From NCBI GenBank assembly GCA_035533075.1, contig DATLUO010000149.1:1-62903 (forward strand): a stretch of DNA of 62,903 nucleotides, in the 5' to 3' direction. The notes beneath the pieces were generated by a model. That model searched no databases. It worked only from the letters and a program-made list of their open reading frames with translations, and was not told the origin of the DNA. How positions within the stretch are numbered: the stretch's first letter is position 1; each line of letters opens with the position of its first letter. The translations under genes were made by a program, and so were the position numbers. This document shows positions 7,495 through 15,163 of this stretch, one piece after another. The stretch comes from Pirellulales bacterium (lineage in GTDB: Bacteria > Planctomycetota > Planctomycetia > Pirellulales > JAICIG01).

Positions 7495-8982
7495 CTACGC
7501 GAGAATCTCGCGAATCACCTCGCCGCCCACGTCGGTCAGCCGGAAATTCCGGCCGTTGTACTTGTAGGTCAGCCGCGTGTGGTCGATGCCCAGCAGGTGC
7601 AGAATCGTCGCGTGCAGGTCGTTGAGGTGAACGCGGTCCACCGCCGCTTTGTAGCCGACTTCGTCCGACTCGCCGTGGCTCACGCCGCCCTTCACGCCGC
7701 CGCCGGCCAGCCAGGCCGTGAAACAGTGCGGGTTGTGGTCGCGGCCGGGCTTCTCCGAAAGCTGGGCGATCGGCAAACGGCCGAACTCGCCGCACCAGAT
7801 CACCAGCGTCTCGTCCAAGAGGCCGCGCTGCGATAGGTCGGTCAGCAGCCCGGCGATCGGCTTCTCGGTCTCGCCGGCAAATTGCTCGTGGTTGCCCTTG
7901 ATGTCGTTGTGCCCGTCCCAAGAACGCTGGTTCTCCATCCCGCCCGAATAAATCTGCACGAACCGCACTCCCCGCTCGATCAGCCGCCGGGCCATCAGGC
8001 ACTGCCGGGCAAAATGGTCGCACTGCGGCTCGCCGATGCCGTAAAGCCGCTGAACGTGCTCCGGCTCCAAGGCCAGGTCGAGCGTTTCGGGCGCCGCCGT
8101 CTGCATGCGATACGCCAGCTCGAAGCTCTCGATGCGGGCGGTCAGTTCCGACTCGGCCGCCAGATGCTCGTGGTGGATTTCGTTGAGCTGCTTGACGAGA
8201 TCGAGCTGGTTGCGCTGCGCGGCGTCGGTGAGCTGGGCCGGGCGATGCAGGTTGTCGATCGGATCGCCGGTGGGCCGCAGGTGCGTGCCTTGAAAGACGC
8301 CCGGCAGAAAGCCCGCGCTCCAATTCGCGGCCTGGCCCTTTGGCAGTCCGCGGCCTTTAGGGTCGCTCATCACCACGAAGCCGGGCAAGTCGCGGCTTTC
8401 GCTGCCCAGGCCGTAACTGACCCAGCTTCCGACGCAGGGCAGGCCCATCCGCGGCACGCCGCAGTTCATGGCGAACAGGGCGGGCGAATGGTTGTTCGAC
8501 TCGGTGAAGCCCGAATGGATGAAGGCCATCTTGTCGGCGTGCCGGCCGAGATTGGGAAAGATCGACGACACCGGCTTGCCGCACTCGCCGCGGGGAGTGA
8601 ACTCGAAGGGCGACTTCATCAGGTTGCCGACGGCGTTCTTGAAGAAGCCGGTGGTGTTCTTGAACTCCGGGTCGAACTCGCGGATCGACTTGCCGTCCCA
8701 GCGGGCCAGGGCCGGCTTGTAGTCCCACGTGTCGACGTGGCTGGGTCCGCCGTTGATGAACAGCCAGATCACGCGCGTGGCCTTGGCCGCGAAGTGCGGC
8801 GGCTGCGGGGCCAACGGGTTGAGCAAGCGCGTGCCGAGATCGCCGGCACGGGCTGCGCCGAGCAGGCCTTCCTCGGCCAGCAGGCCGGCCAGGCCGATCA
8901 GCCCGAAACCGCAGCCGGCACGAGAGAGAAGTTCGCGGCGAGAGATTACGTTCACGTGTGACGATTCCTGCTGGGATACCAT
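7495..8982 (-). CDS. DUF1501 domain protein (sulfatase-like), Tat-exported
   Basis: A 495-residue protein with a twin-arginine-like leader (ISRRELLSRAGCGFGLIGLAGLL). The DUF1501 core follows: RVIWLFINGGPSHVDTWDYKP, MAFIHSGFTESNNHSPALFAMNCG (split by GVPRMG), WDGHNDIKGNHEQFAGE, and the C-terminal VIWCGEFGRLPIAQ with GRDHNPHCFTAWLAGGG. The family belongs to the alkaline phosphatase/sulfatase superfamily and in planctomycetes is normally encoded next to a DUF1549/DUF1553 cytochrome c-type protein. No such partner is in this window. Confidence 0.93.
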   Translation of the reverse strand: MVSQQESSHVNVISRRELLSRAGCGFGLIGLAGLLAEEGLLGAARAGDLGTRLLNPLAPQPPHFAAKATRVIWLFINGGPSHVDTWDYKPALARWDGKSIREFDPEFKNTTGFFKNAVGNLMKSPFEFTPRGECGKPVSSIFPNLGRHADKMAFIHSGFTESNNHSPALFAMNCGVPRMGLPCVGSWVSYGLGSESRDLPGFVVMSDPKGRGLPKGQAANWSAGFLPGVFQGTHLRPTGDPIDNLHRPAQLTDAAQRNQLDLVKQLNEIHHEHLAAESELTARIESFELAYRMQTAAPETLDLALEPEHVQRLYGIGEPQCDHFARQCLMARRLIERGVRFVQIYSGGMENQRSWDGHNDIKGNHEQFAGETEKPIAGLLTDLSQRGLLDETLVIWCGEFGRLPIAQLSEKPGRDHNPHCFTAWLAGGGVKGGVSHGESDEVGYKAAVDRVHLNDLHATILHLLGIDHTRLTYKYNGRNFRLTDVGGEVIREILA

Positions 8983-9178
8983 CCATCAACCAAAGTCGAT
9001 TCATTCTACCCAGCCGCACGCCGAGGCGGCTATCCCCGGCCGCCGCGCCTGAGCGGATTGCTCGTTCGAGCCTGTCCGCGTATCATGCTTCTCGTGGACT
9101 GCAAGGCTGAGCGCGTCGTGCCCCGCGATCCGCGCGGCGCGATCTATGAAATCGAGTAAACATCATTGGATCAAGACC

Positions 9179-9430
9179 ATGAAGCTTCTGCTTTCTTTCG
9201 CGATCGCCTGTCTGTTGCTGCCCGGCTCGTCAGCCGCCGCTGCCTGGATCAACGGCGTGAAGATCAGCGAGTTCAACGGCCAGACGTGTACGGCCGCCAA
9301 TTACGACCGGCAAAAGGTGGCCGACCTGCTGGGGCCGGAGGGAAGCATCGCGGTGCAGGTCCACGGCGGCAAGAGTTGGCCCAATGGCGCCAAGTGCCGC
9401 TGGAAGAACGTCAAGATCAGGCCGCTATGA
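9179..9430 (+). CDS. Short secreted DUF1080 (3-keto-disaccharide hydrolase) C-terminal fragment
   Basis: An 83-residue product. The leader MKLLLSFAIACLLLPGSSAAAA leads directly into WINGVKISEFNG and AVQVHGGKSWPNGAKCRWKNVKI, which resembles the last strands of DUF1080 domains. A complete domain is about 180-200 residues, so the first two thirds are absent. The fusion of an intact signal peptide to the domain end suggests an internal deletion that kept the frame. Whether it folds is doubtful. An upstream ATG at 9146 would add 11 residues. Confidence 0.6.
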   Translation: MKLLLSFAIACLLLPGSSAAAAWINGVKISEFNGQTCTAANYDRQKVADLLGPEGSIAVQVHGGKSWPNGAKCRWKNVKIRPL

Positions 9431-9658
9431 CTCGGTCCCCACGCACCATCGTTAAAGCCGCTGCTTCCCGTTGAGCCGATATAAACCTGCTTTTCCGCAA
9501 GGCTTTGCCTGGCCGGAAATCGCGCTTTTCATGTCCCTTTTTTCTATTCGCCCAAGTTCGCCTGGCCGTGCTTCCGATGCTAGGCTTGTCTCGGCGCAGA
9601 TTGCCCATCTTACGGCGTTCGTAACCGGCGGCACGAGAATACGAGAGGAGACGGTAGC

Positions 9659-10036
9659 GTGGCCAAAGCGAAAAAGGCGGGAGATGTCCATCTGGACCGG
9701 CGGGCCAAAGAAAAAGAATCGGACCGGCGGACGCAGGACCGGCGCTCCGCGGAGCAACCGGTCGCGGTCGAACGCCGCCAGCTCGAACGTCGCGAAAAAG
9801 TCAGCCGCCGTCGCCAGATCGATCCGACCACGTGCGAGCGCGAGTATTCGGTCGAAGAGGTCGAGTTCATGAACGCGCTCGATCACTACAAGCGCACCAG
9901 CGGGCGCATGTTTCCCACCTGCAGCGAGGTGCTGGAGGTGCTGCGTGGTCTGGGCTACGTCAGGTCGCCGTCCGCGGCCCCGACTTGCGTCGCCGACGAA
10001 CCGGCCGGCGTGGTCCTGGAACCGGTTGCCCTGTAG
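9659..10036 (+). CDS. Conserved planctomycete hypothetical protein with charged N-terminus
   Basis: A 125-residue protein starting with GTG, with GAGGAG about 10 bases upstream. The first 60 residues are highly charged ([36 protein letters not shown]) and probably extended or coiled. Then a compact block follows, [38 protein letters not shown], which I recognise as a motif repeated in planctomycete hypothetical proteins. It may bind nucleic acid, but this is a guess. Its TAG stop is the first three bases of repeat copy D. Confidence 0.72.
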   Translation: MAKAKKAGDVHLDRRAKEKESDRRTQDRRSAEQPVAVERRQLERREKVSRRRQIDPTTCEREYSVEEVEFMNALDHYKRTSGRMFPTCSEVLEVLRGLGYVRSPSAAPTCVADEPAGVVLEPVAL

Positions 10037-10216
10037 CGCTCTGTCAGCCGTCGATTGATTGGTTCAGGCCGAGTGTAGGGTGGGACCAGCGAGCTTGCGT
10101 GCGCCGGCCCACCACGGAGGACACCAGCCATCGGTGGGCCGGCGCTCGCAAGCTCGCTGGTCCCACCCTACGATGCATTTCGCGCCATCCCTCAATGGAC
10201 GACTGACGGAGCACTA
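10034..10216. repeat. Palindromic REP/MITE-like element, copy D (full length)
   Basis: Outer inverted flanks (TAGCGCTCTGTCAGCCGTCG at the left, TGACGGAGCACTA at the right) enclose the inner arms spanning 10075-10171. Along the inner arms the copy is nearly identical to copy A. The left-hand TAG is the stop codon of the upstream gene, as in copy A. Confidence 0.92.
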
Positions 10217-10271
10217 GTGCCGCGCCGTCGGCCACCGCTTCCTCGGCCCGTCGTCCTACTCGGCATTGGTT

Positions 10272-11216
10272 TTATTCCGCTCGCGTCACCAGCACGATTC
10301 CGGCGGCGACCGCCGCGCCGCCGACGGCCAGGCTGACGTGCATGGCATCACCGCGAAGCCAGATGCCGAAAGCCATGCCGCACAGCGGTTGCGCGAACCC
10401 GAAGACCGCAATCTGGCTGGCCCGGTGACGCCGCAGCAGGGCCGTCCAGATCAAGAAGCAGAGCCACGCCACGACGACCGATTGATAGGCCAGTCCCCAG
10501 CAAACCGCCGGCGTAAATCGCCACGCCGAATCGGACTCCAGGGTCAAACTCGTCGTAAAAAAGAGGGCCGTCGCCAGCAGGTTGCTCCAGAATAGGAGAC
10601 TGGCGACGCCGACCACGGCCAAAGCCCGTTTGCTCATCACGGTGTTCACGCCGATCAATAGGCTGCTGGCGAGCACGACCGCATCGCCGAACAACGTCGC
10701 CGACTCGCCGGTCGAGGTCGTCTCTCGCCGAACGCCCGCGACGATCGCCACCAGCCCTGCGAAGGCTACCATCAGCCCCAGCAGCTTGCCCGGCGAAACG
10801 CGGTCACCGTGCAACAAGAAGTGCGCCACCAAGGCCACGAACACCGGATAGGAGCCGATCATCACCGATCCGTGGGCGCTATTCGTGTGAGCCATGCCGT
10901 AGTGGAACGAGCCGATCTGAACGAACAGCAGCAGTCCCACGGGCAGAATCGCCGTAAGCTGCCGACGATCGACACCCAGTGATGCGCCCTGCCAGAGCGC
11001 CGTGGGCGCCAGCAGGGCCGTGGCGATGGCAAACCGCAGCCCGGCGGTGGCCAACGGTGGAATGCCGTCCTGCGTGGCACGCACCGCCACGGCCAGTCCG
11101 CCCCAAAGCACGGCGCACAGCACCGCCAGGCTGGCCGCAGCGAACGTGACCGGCCGAAGATCTGTGCTCGCTTGTGTATGGGTTGACGTTTCGGCGGAAT
11201 CACGTAGGGCGGGCAT
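10272..11216 (-). CDS. EamA-family (DMT superfamily) transporter
   Basis: A 314-residue protein from MPALRDSAETST, with about ten hydrophobic segments arranged as two EamA halves. The first half includes LAVLCAVLWGGLAVAVRATQ and HTNSAHGSVMIGSYPVFVALVAHF. The second includes LFGDAVVLASSLLIGVNTVM and FGFAQPLCGMAFGIWLRGDAM. These carriers export or import metabolites; the substrate is unknown. A longer in-frame extension would be encoded by the palindrome at 11301-11384 and is not credible. The ATG itself sits in another short repeat-like motif (GGCGGGCATTGCCCACC). Confidence 0.88.
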   Translation of the reverse strand: MPALRDSAETSTHTQASTDLRPVTFAAASLAVLCAVLWGGLAVAVRATQDGIPPLATAGLRFAIATALLAPTALWQGASLGVDRRQLTAILPVGLLLFVQIGSFHYGMAHTNSAHGSVMIGSYPVFVALVAHFLLHGDRVSPGKLLGLMVAFAGLVAIVAGVRRETTSTGESATLFGDAVVLASSLLIGVNTVMSKRALAVVGVASLLFWSNLLATALFFTTSLTLESDSAWRFTPAVCWGLAYQSVVVAWLCFLIWTALLRRHRASQIAVFGFAQPLCGMAFGIWLRGDAMHVSLAVGGAAVAAGIVLVTRAE

Positions 11217-11300
11217 TGCCCACCAACTTAATGAATGCGGCGGGCGGTGCCCAGGTCCGCTGTTGATGGGGCGGGTCCGGCCGTGCGGGCAACGAAAGGA

Positions 11301-11384
11301 TCTGTAGGGAACGGACTCCGTGCCGTTCCGCCGATCGACGGTCGTTCGGTACGCGCGGAACGGCACGGAGTCCGTTCCCTACAG
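11301..11384. repeat. 84-bp palindrome with perfect 31-bp arms
   Basis: The left arm begins at 11301 (TCTGTAGGGAACGGACTCCG and 11 more bases) and is matched perfectly by the right arm ending at 11384. The loop is about 22 bp. It is unrelated in sequence to the GTAGGGTGGGACC family although both contain GTAGGG. It has no gene of its own. It lies between the EamA gene start and the promoter of the candidate RNA. Confidence 0.95.
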
Positions 11385-11425
11385 AGCAAACCGGCCCCTG
11401 CGCCCGATCGAGCCTGGCGAGAGAT

Positions 11426-11454
11426 TTGCCGCGGGCCGCACAGCGTGATATACT
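11426..11454 (+). promoter_or_regulatory. Sigma-70-type promoter for the candidate structured RNA
   Basis: TTGCCG (11426-11431) and TATACT (11449-11454) are separated by 17 bp, close to the housekeeping consensus. Transcription would begin about 6-7 bases later, at 11460-11461, which is exactly where the closing stem of the predicted RNA begins. Confidence 0.65.
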
Positions 11455-11459
11455 TGGGT

Positions 11460-11589
11460 CGCTGAAGCGATCCAGCACTGGCTCAAGTACCGGCCACAGG
11501 CCGGGGCGTCAGAGCAGGCAGCCAAGCTGCTTCAATCCGGCTTGCCGGAGCGCCAAACCTCCTTTGTGCGTTTCGCTTCAGCGTTTTTT
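11460..11589 (+). ncRNA. Candidate stand-alone structured RNA, about 130 nt, unassigned
   Basis: The predicted 5' end CGCTGAAGCGA (11460-11470) pairs perfectly with TCGCTTCAGCG (11573-11583), which is followed by six T residues. Between them are several hairpins: CCGGCC-ACA-GGCCGG (11490-11504), AGCAG/CTGCT (11513-11517 with 11527-11531) and TCCGG-CTTG-CCGGA (11536-11549). The last two are enclosed by GGCG/CGCC (11505-11508 with 11551-11554). Promoter, folded body and terminator fit one small RNA. It is on the opposite strand to both neighbouring genes and overlaps neither. It lacks the SRP RNA GGAA loop region, is too short for standard 6S RNA, and matches no riboswitch I recognise. Confidence 0.62.
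11573..11589 (+). terminator. 3' half of terminator stem with U-run for the candidate RNA
   Basis: TCGCTTCAGCG followed by TTTTTT. Its pairing partner is the distant 5' end of the same RNA at 11460-11470, so the stem is both the closing helix and the likely intrinsic terminator. Confidence 0.6.
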
Positions 11590-11663
11590 ATGCGCTGTGG
11601 GCAGGCAGACTTTGCCGCGGAGTCGACCGATGCCGATGCACGACTGCGTTCCGAAATTGACCG

Positions 11664-12395
11664 CTACGATCCCAGGTCCATCTCTTGCAGCGTGCGGGCC
11701 AGGCTGATCGAGGTCAACTCTTCGTCGCCGTTTTCAAGCAGAGCGCGCAACGATGGGTCGATCAGGTCTTCCAGCCATTGGCCGAAACGCAACGAACGGG
11801 GCCAGTCTTGATAGCGTTCGTAGGCGTTCAGGTAGACCTCCTCCACCGCGTCGTCGATCGACAACGTGTCGCCCAGGCGGGCCGCCAACGCCGGATAGCG
11901 GTTGATCCAGCGGCTCACGCGGCGGTGCATCGCCTCGTCATAAACGTCGACCGCCCGGCGAAAGGCGGCATAGTCGCCCTCGGCCGCCGCCCGTTCGAGC
12001 ACATCGGGGTTGGGCACGCCGACGGGAATCACGTCGAACTGCGTCCCTTCCTCGTGCTTGGCGATCGAAGCCTTGTTGCCGAGGGCCTCGATGTAGGCGT
12101 CGAGCTTGTGGACCAGCTTATGGACGCAGCGAAGATAAGCGGGATGAACGAGCACGTCGCGGTCGCCGGTGAAAAGCGTGCGGCCGGTCAGCACCAGGCT
12201 CGTTTTCACGTGGAAATCGCCCGTGCGCGGAAAGCGGCTGACGGTCACATAAAGGTCGGAAATGGGGAACGCCTGTGCCCGCGTGCGCAACGTGCCGAGG
12301 TTATCCTCCATCTTTTTGATCTGGCGGGCCGAAAGCCTGCACTGCTTGGTGTCGAGCTGAATCCGCAATTCGTGCTTCTGGTTGACTGGCTTCAT
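11664..12395 (-). CDS. HPF/RaiA-like ribosome-associated domain fused to a sigma-70 region-2-like domain
   Basis: A 243-residue protein with a good ribosome-binding site (AAGGAAG). Residues 1-110 have the hibernation-factor pattern: a short strand (HELRIQLDTK), a helix, strands DLYVTVSRFP and FHVKTSLVLTGRTLF, then the helix AYLRCVHKLVHKLDAYIEAL. Residues 145-220 read FRRAVDVYDEAMHRRVSRWI, SIDDAVEEVYLNAYERYQDW and WLEDLIDPSLRALLE. These resemble the helices of sigma-70 region 2 without an obvious DNA-binding region 4. Family knowledge predicts binding to the small ribosomal subunit; the C-terminal role is open. Confidence 0.7.
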   Translation of the reverse strand: MKPVNQKHELRIQLDTKQCRLSARQIKKMEDNLGTLRTRAQAFPISDLYVTVSRFPRTGDFHVKTSLVLTGRTLFTGDRDVLVHPAYLRCVHKLVHKLDAYIEALGNKASIAKHEEGTQFDVIPVGVPNPDVLERAAAEGDYAAFRRAVDVYDEAMHRRVSRWINRYPALAARLGDTLSIDDAVEEVYLNAYERYQDWPRSLRFGQWLEDLIDPSLRALLENGDEELTSISLARTLQEMDLGS

Positions 12396-12608
12396 GGTTC
12401 CACTTCCTTTCGTTCAAGCAACTCACGTGGCACGCCACCAGACTTCTCGCAAAGTCTGCTCTTCTTTATATTCTACCGTAGATCGGGTATTCCCGCCTGA
12501 AGGCGCCACGCTGGAATAGCCGACCTACTATGCGGCAATCGGTGTGCCTCTGGCGTCGGTTTCGGGATTTTGCTGGAAAGTGGCCGCGAAGAATGGCACA
12601 ATCAGCGC

Positions 12609-12875
12609 ATGATCGCGCCGCAATTCTCTCTACGAACGATCCTGGCCGTCACAGCCGTGTGCGGATTCGTCTCATTGATTGGCGCGGCGGCCGTGCGTGG
12701 CACACCGTGGGCCCGCGCGATCATGCTTGCTTTGGCGGCCCTGGCGCTCATCCTGATCGTTCACGCCTTGATGTTCTTTATAATGTGGCTGTTTTCGCTG
12801 ATTTTGCCCGGCCGCCGCGCGGCCGGCCAGGGCCAATCACCTTTTGCGGGCGGACCGTCGCCAGGAAGCCGATGA
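12609..12875 (+). CDS. Small two-helix membrane protein
   Basis: An 88-residue protein starting MIAPQFSLRTILAVTAVCGF, with the FSLRT-x-L opening common to many short planctomycete membrane proteins. Two hydrophobic segments lie at about 10-30 and 36-65. The tail is glycine- and proline-rich. The stop codon overlaps the start of the next gene (ATGA), so the two are translationally coupled. It probably belongs to the ABC export cluster that follows. No function is known. Confidence 0.68.
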   Translation: MIAPQFSLRTILAVTAVCGFVSLIGAAAVRGTPWARAIMLALAALALILIVHALMFFIMWLFSLILPGRRAAGQGQSPFAGGPSPGSR

Positions 12876-15091
12876 ACAAGCCACCACGGCGTCGCACATG
12901 CTTTTTTTCGCGGTGGTGCTTCGTGGGCGCCGTCGCGGCGCTATGGATGGCCGTTGCGACCCGAAGCCAGGCGGCGTCGACCGGTACGATGACGAAAAGC
13001 TCCGCCTACGGACTGACGCTGGTGGTGTCCACGCAATGGCTCGACGGCAGCGGCTACCGTCCGGTGCAGGTCAGCGTTCTGCCCGCCGCGCCGCCCAAGG
13101 CCGATCAAACGCTGCACGTCGAGTTCAAGGCCCAGGAACGGTCGTATCCCCCTCGCCAAATCCTCGTAAGCCAGGACATTGAAATTCCGGCGGGCAGCAC
13201 GCAAGTGACCGACACCCTTGCGGTTCCGCAGGAGTTCGCCTTCCAGTGGTGCGAGGTCGAGGTTTGGCTCGACGGCGTCCATAAGCCAAAGCTGACGCAA
13301 AACGCACCCGTAGGCGTAAGCGGCCTGCATTCCGAGGGGCTGCCAAATATTCTGATCGTCAGCGGCGCCTTGACCCTGGGGCCACCGGCCGGCCCGTTCA
13401 CGATTGCAATGGTCGCCGATCCTGATTCCTCGGTGCTGGCCGGCATCTTTCCCGACGAGCTCGTGCAACAGCAGGGTTATGGATACGGCAGACCGGTGGC
13501 CACGACGACCCCCGCCGGCACGACGCTGGTCGCCCCGTCCCTGCCTACGCTGATCACGGTGCCCTACAACCATTTGCCGCGACGCTGGATCGAGTTCAGC
13601 AGCCTCGATATCGTCTGCTTGTCGCTCGCCGACCTGACGGCGCTGCGGGGCGCTGAGCCGGAGCGGTGGCAGGCGCTGCGCCGCTGGGCGGCGGCCGGCG
13701 GAAACCTGTTGGTGTTCGGTGTCGGTGCGAAGCTGGACCGCATTGACGAGATCAGTGACGCCCTGCAATTGCCACGCGGCGATGACACGGCGGGCGAATG
13801 GACGAAGCCCAATCCGGCTGACTTCGGCAATCGGCTGAACAGCCCTTACAGCGGCTTTGGAACCGTTGTCGTCGACGCGCCGGTGGCCGGATCGCCACCG
13901 CTTGCTTCCGAACCACCTTTCCTGTTGCATCCGTTCGGCACCGGCATGGTCGTGGCGGTTGCCGCCGACGACCTGTTCAAAGAGCCTCAACAGAATTGGG
14001 CCTGGATGCTGAACTCGCTCGGTCCCGACCGCTGGCTCTGGTATCGGCGCCACGGTTTGTCTCGGGAACGGAAAAACGCCGACTTCTGGAACTGGCTGGT
14101 CCGCGGCGTCGGGCTGGCGCCGGTGACGGAGTTTCGTGTGTTGATCACCGTTTTTGTGTTGGCCATTGGACCCGTCAACTATTTCTGGCTGCGCCGCCGC
14201 GGCCGGTTGCACTTGTTGGTGGTGATTGTGCCGCTGGCCGCGATGGCAGTCACGCTCGGCCTGTTCGGATATGCGGTGCTGGCCGACGGCCTCGACATTC
14301 GCGTGCGTGCCCGCACCTTCACGCAAATCGACCAGCGTTCGGGCCAGGCGGTCTGCTGGTCGCGGCTATCGTATTACGCCGGCTTGGCGCCGGCCGGCGG
14401 ACTGACGTTTCCCGACGACGTGGTCGTGTCGCCGCTGACGGCCAACGACAGCGGCGAGAGCGACATGGCCCGCCGCCAAAGCCTGGCCTGGTCGCAGCAC
14501 GAGCAGCACCTCGTTTCCGGCTGGCTCGCCTCGCGGACGCCGATGCAGTTTGTCACGGTCCGCTCGCGCACCAGCCAGGCGGGGCTGCGGCTGCTGCCGC
14601 CGCGCGGCCAGGCCGGACCGCAGGTCGAGAATCAGCTCGGTACGCGGGTCGTTCGCTTATTGTTGAGCGACGAACAGGGCCGGCATTTTCGAGCGGTCGA
14701 TCTTGCGGCCGGTGCCCGTGGGCAGCTCGAAGCGGCCAGTCCGGCCGACGAAGAAGCGGCCATCTACGAGTTCGTCAAAGACCGTCAGCCCAGCGTGCCG
14801 GAGGGGTTTGTCGCACCGTCGGCGCAAGTTTTCGCAGGCCGGCGGCGCTTTATGTACGCGGCGACGAACAACTCGCTGCTCGGGGCGTCGCTCGCCAGCG
14901 GCCTGTTGGAAGCGAATCTCCGCGAGGCTGTGCTAGGGCCGGGCAAACACGTCTCCTTGTCGAAGCCGACCGGTTTTCCGTTGGCCCCAAGAAGCTATCT
15001 GGCGGTCGTCGAGCGGTCGCCCGAAGTCGTGTTCGGCGTCGATCAGGTGCGCGAAGAAGACAGTCTCCATATTGTGGTTGGAAAATGGTAG
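12872..15091 (+). CDS. Large membrane-anchored protein of an ABC export cluster
   Basis: A 739-residue protein. An N-terminal membrane or signal segment (CFVGAVAALWMAVATRSQA) leads into an extracytoplasmic region rich in strands. Around residues 240-300 there is a Rossmann or glutamine-amidotransferase-like piece (SSLDIVCLSLADLTAL, RRWAAAGGNLLVFGVG). Hydrophobic helices follow at about 425-480 (FRVLITVFVLAIGPVNYFWL, VVIVPLAAMAVTLGLFGYAV), then a second extracytoplasmic part. This layout recalls accessory proteins of GldG type that accompany ABC-2 exporters, but I see no definite family match. It starts within the stop of the gene before it and precedes an ATPase and a permease. Confidence 0.72.
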   Translation: MNKPPRRRTCFFSRWCFVGAVAALWMAVATRSQAASTGTMTKSSAYGLTLVVSTQWLDGSGYRPVQVSVLPAAPPKADQTLHVEFKAQERSYPPRQILVSQDIEIPAGSTQVTDTLAVPQEFAFQWCEVEVWLDGVHKPKLTQNAPVGVSGLHSEGLPNILIVSGALTLGPPAGPFTIAMVADPDSSVLAGIFPDELVQQQGYGYGRPVATTTPAGTTLVAPSLPTLITVPYNHLPRRWIEFSSLDIVCLSLADLTALRGAEPERWQALRRWAAAGGNLLVFGVGAKLDRIDEISDALQLPRGDDTAGEWTKPNPADFGNRLNSPYSGFGTVVVDAPVAGSPPLASEPPFLLHPFGTGMVVAVAADDLFKEPQQNWAWMLNSLGPDRWLWYRRHGLSRERKNADFWNWLVRGVGLAPVTEFRVLITVFVLAIGPVNYFWLRRRGRLHLLVVIVPLAAMAVTLGLFGYAVLADGLDIRVRARTFTQIDQRSGQAVCWSRLSYYAGLAPAGGLTFPDDVVVSPLTANDSGESDMARRQSLAWSQHEQHLVSGWLASRTPMQFVTVRSRTSQAGLRLLPPRGQAGPQVENQLGTRVVRLLLSDEQGRHFRAVDLAAGARGQLEAASPADEEAAIYEFVKDRQPSVPEGFVAPSAQVFAGRRRFMYAATNNSLLGASLASGLLEANLREAVLGPGKHVSLSKPTGFPLAPRSYLAVVERSPEVVFGVDQVREEDSLHIVVGKW

Positions 15092-15097
15092 TCATTC

Positions 15098-15150
15098 ACT
15101 TGTACTTTACGCAGCCGAGCATGAGACATTGGCGGTGGCTGGGGCAGAAC
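15098..15150. repeat. Solo end of the second MITE-like family
   Basis: The stretch CACTTGTACTTTACGCAGCC and onward through GGCGGTGGCTGGGGCAG matches, with a few substitutions, the terminal arm of the 227-bp palindromic element at 61481-61707. No partner arm follows. It fills the gap between the membrane protein gene and the ATPase gene. Confidence 0.75.
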
Positions 15151-15163
15151 CTGAAAGCGAACT

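Noticed and set aside
11460-11590. SRP (4.5S) or 6S RNA assignment for the structured RNA
   Set aside because: A weak GTCAG...CAGCC resemblance to the SRP core is present, but the GGAA loop and the required hairpin order are missing. The length is too short for 6S RNA and there is no single long rod with a central bubble.
12530-12871. N-terminal extension of the ABC-cluster membrane protein to 853 residues
   Set aside because: The extension would overlap the small FSLRT membrane gene completely, while ATG 12872 overlaps that gene's stop in the usual coupled way.
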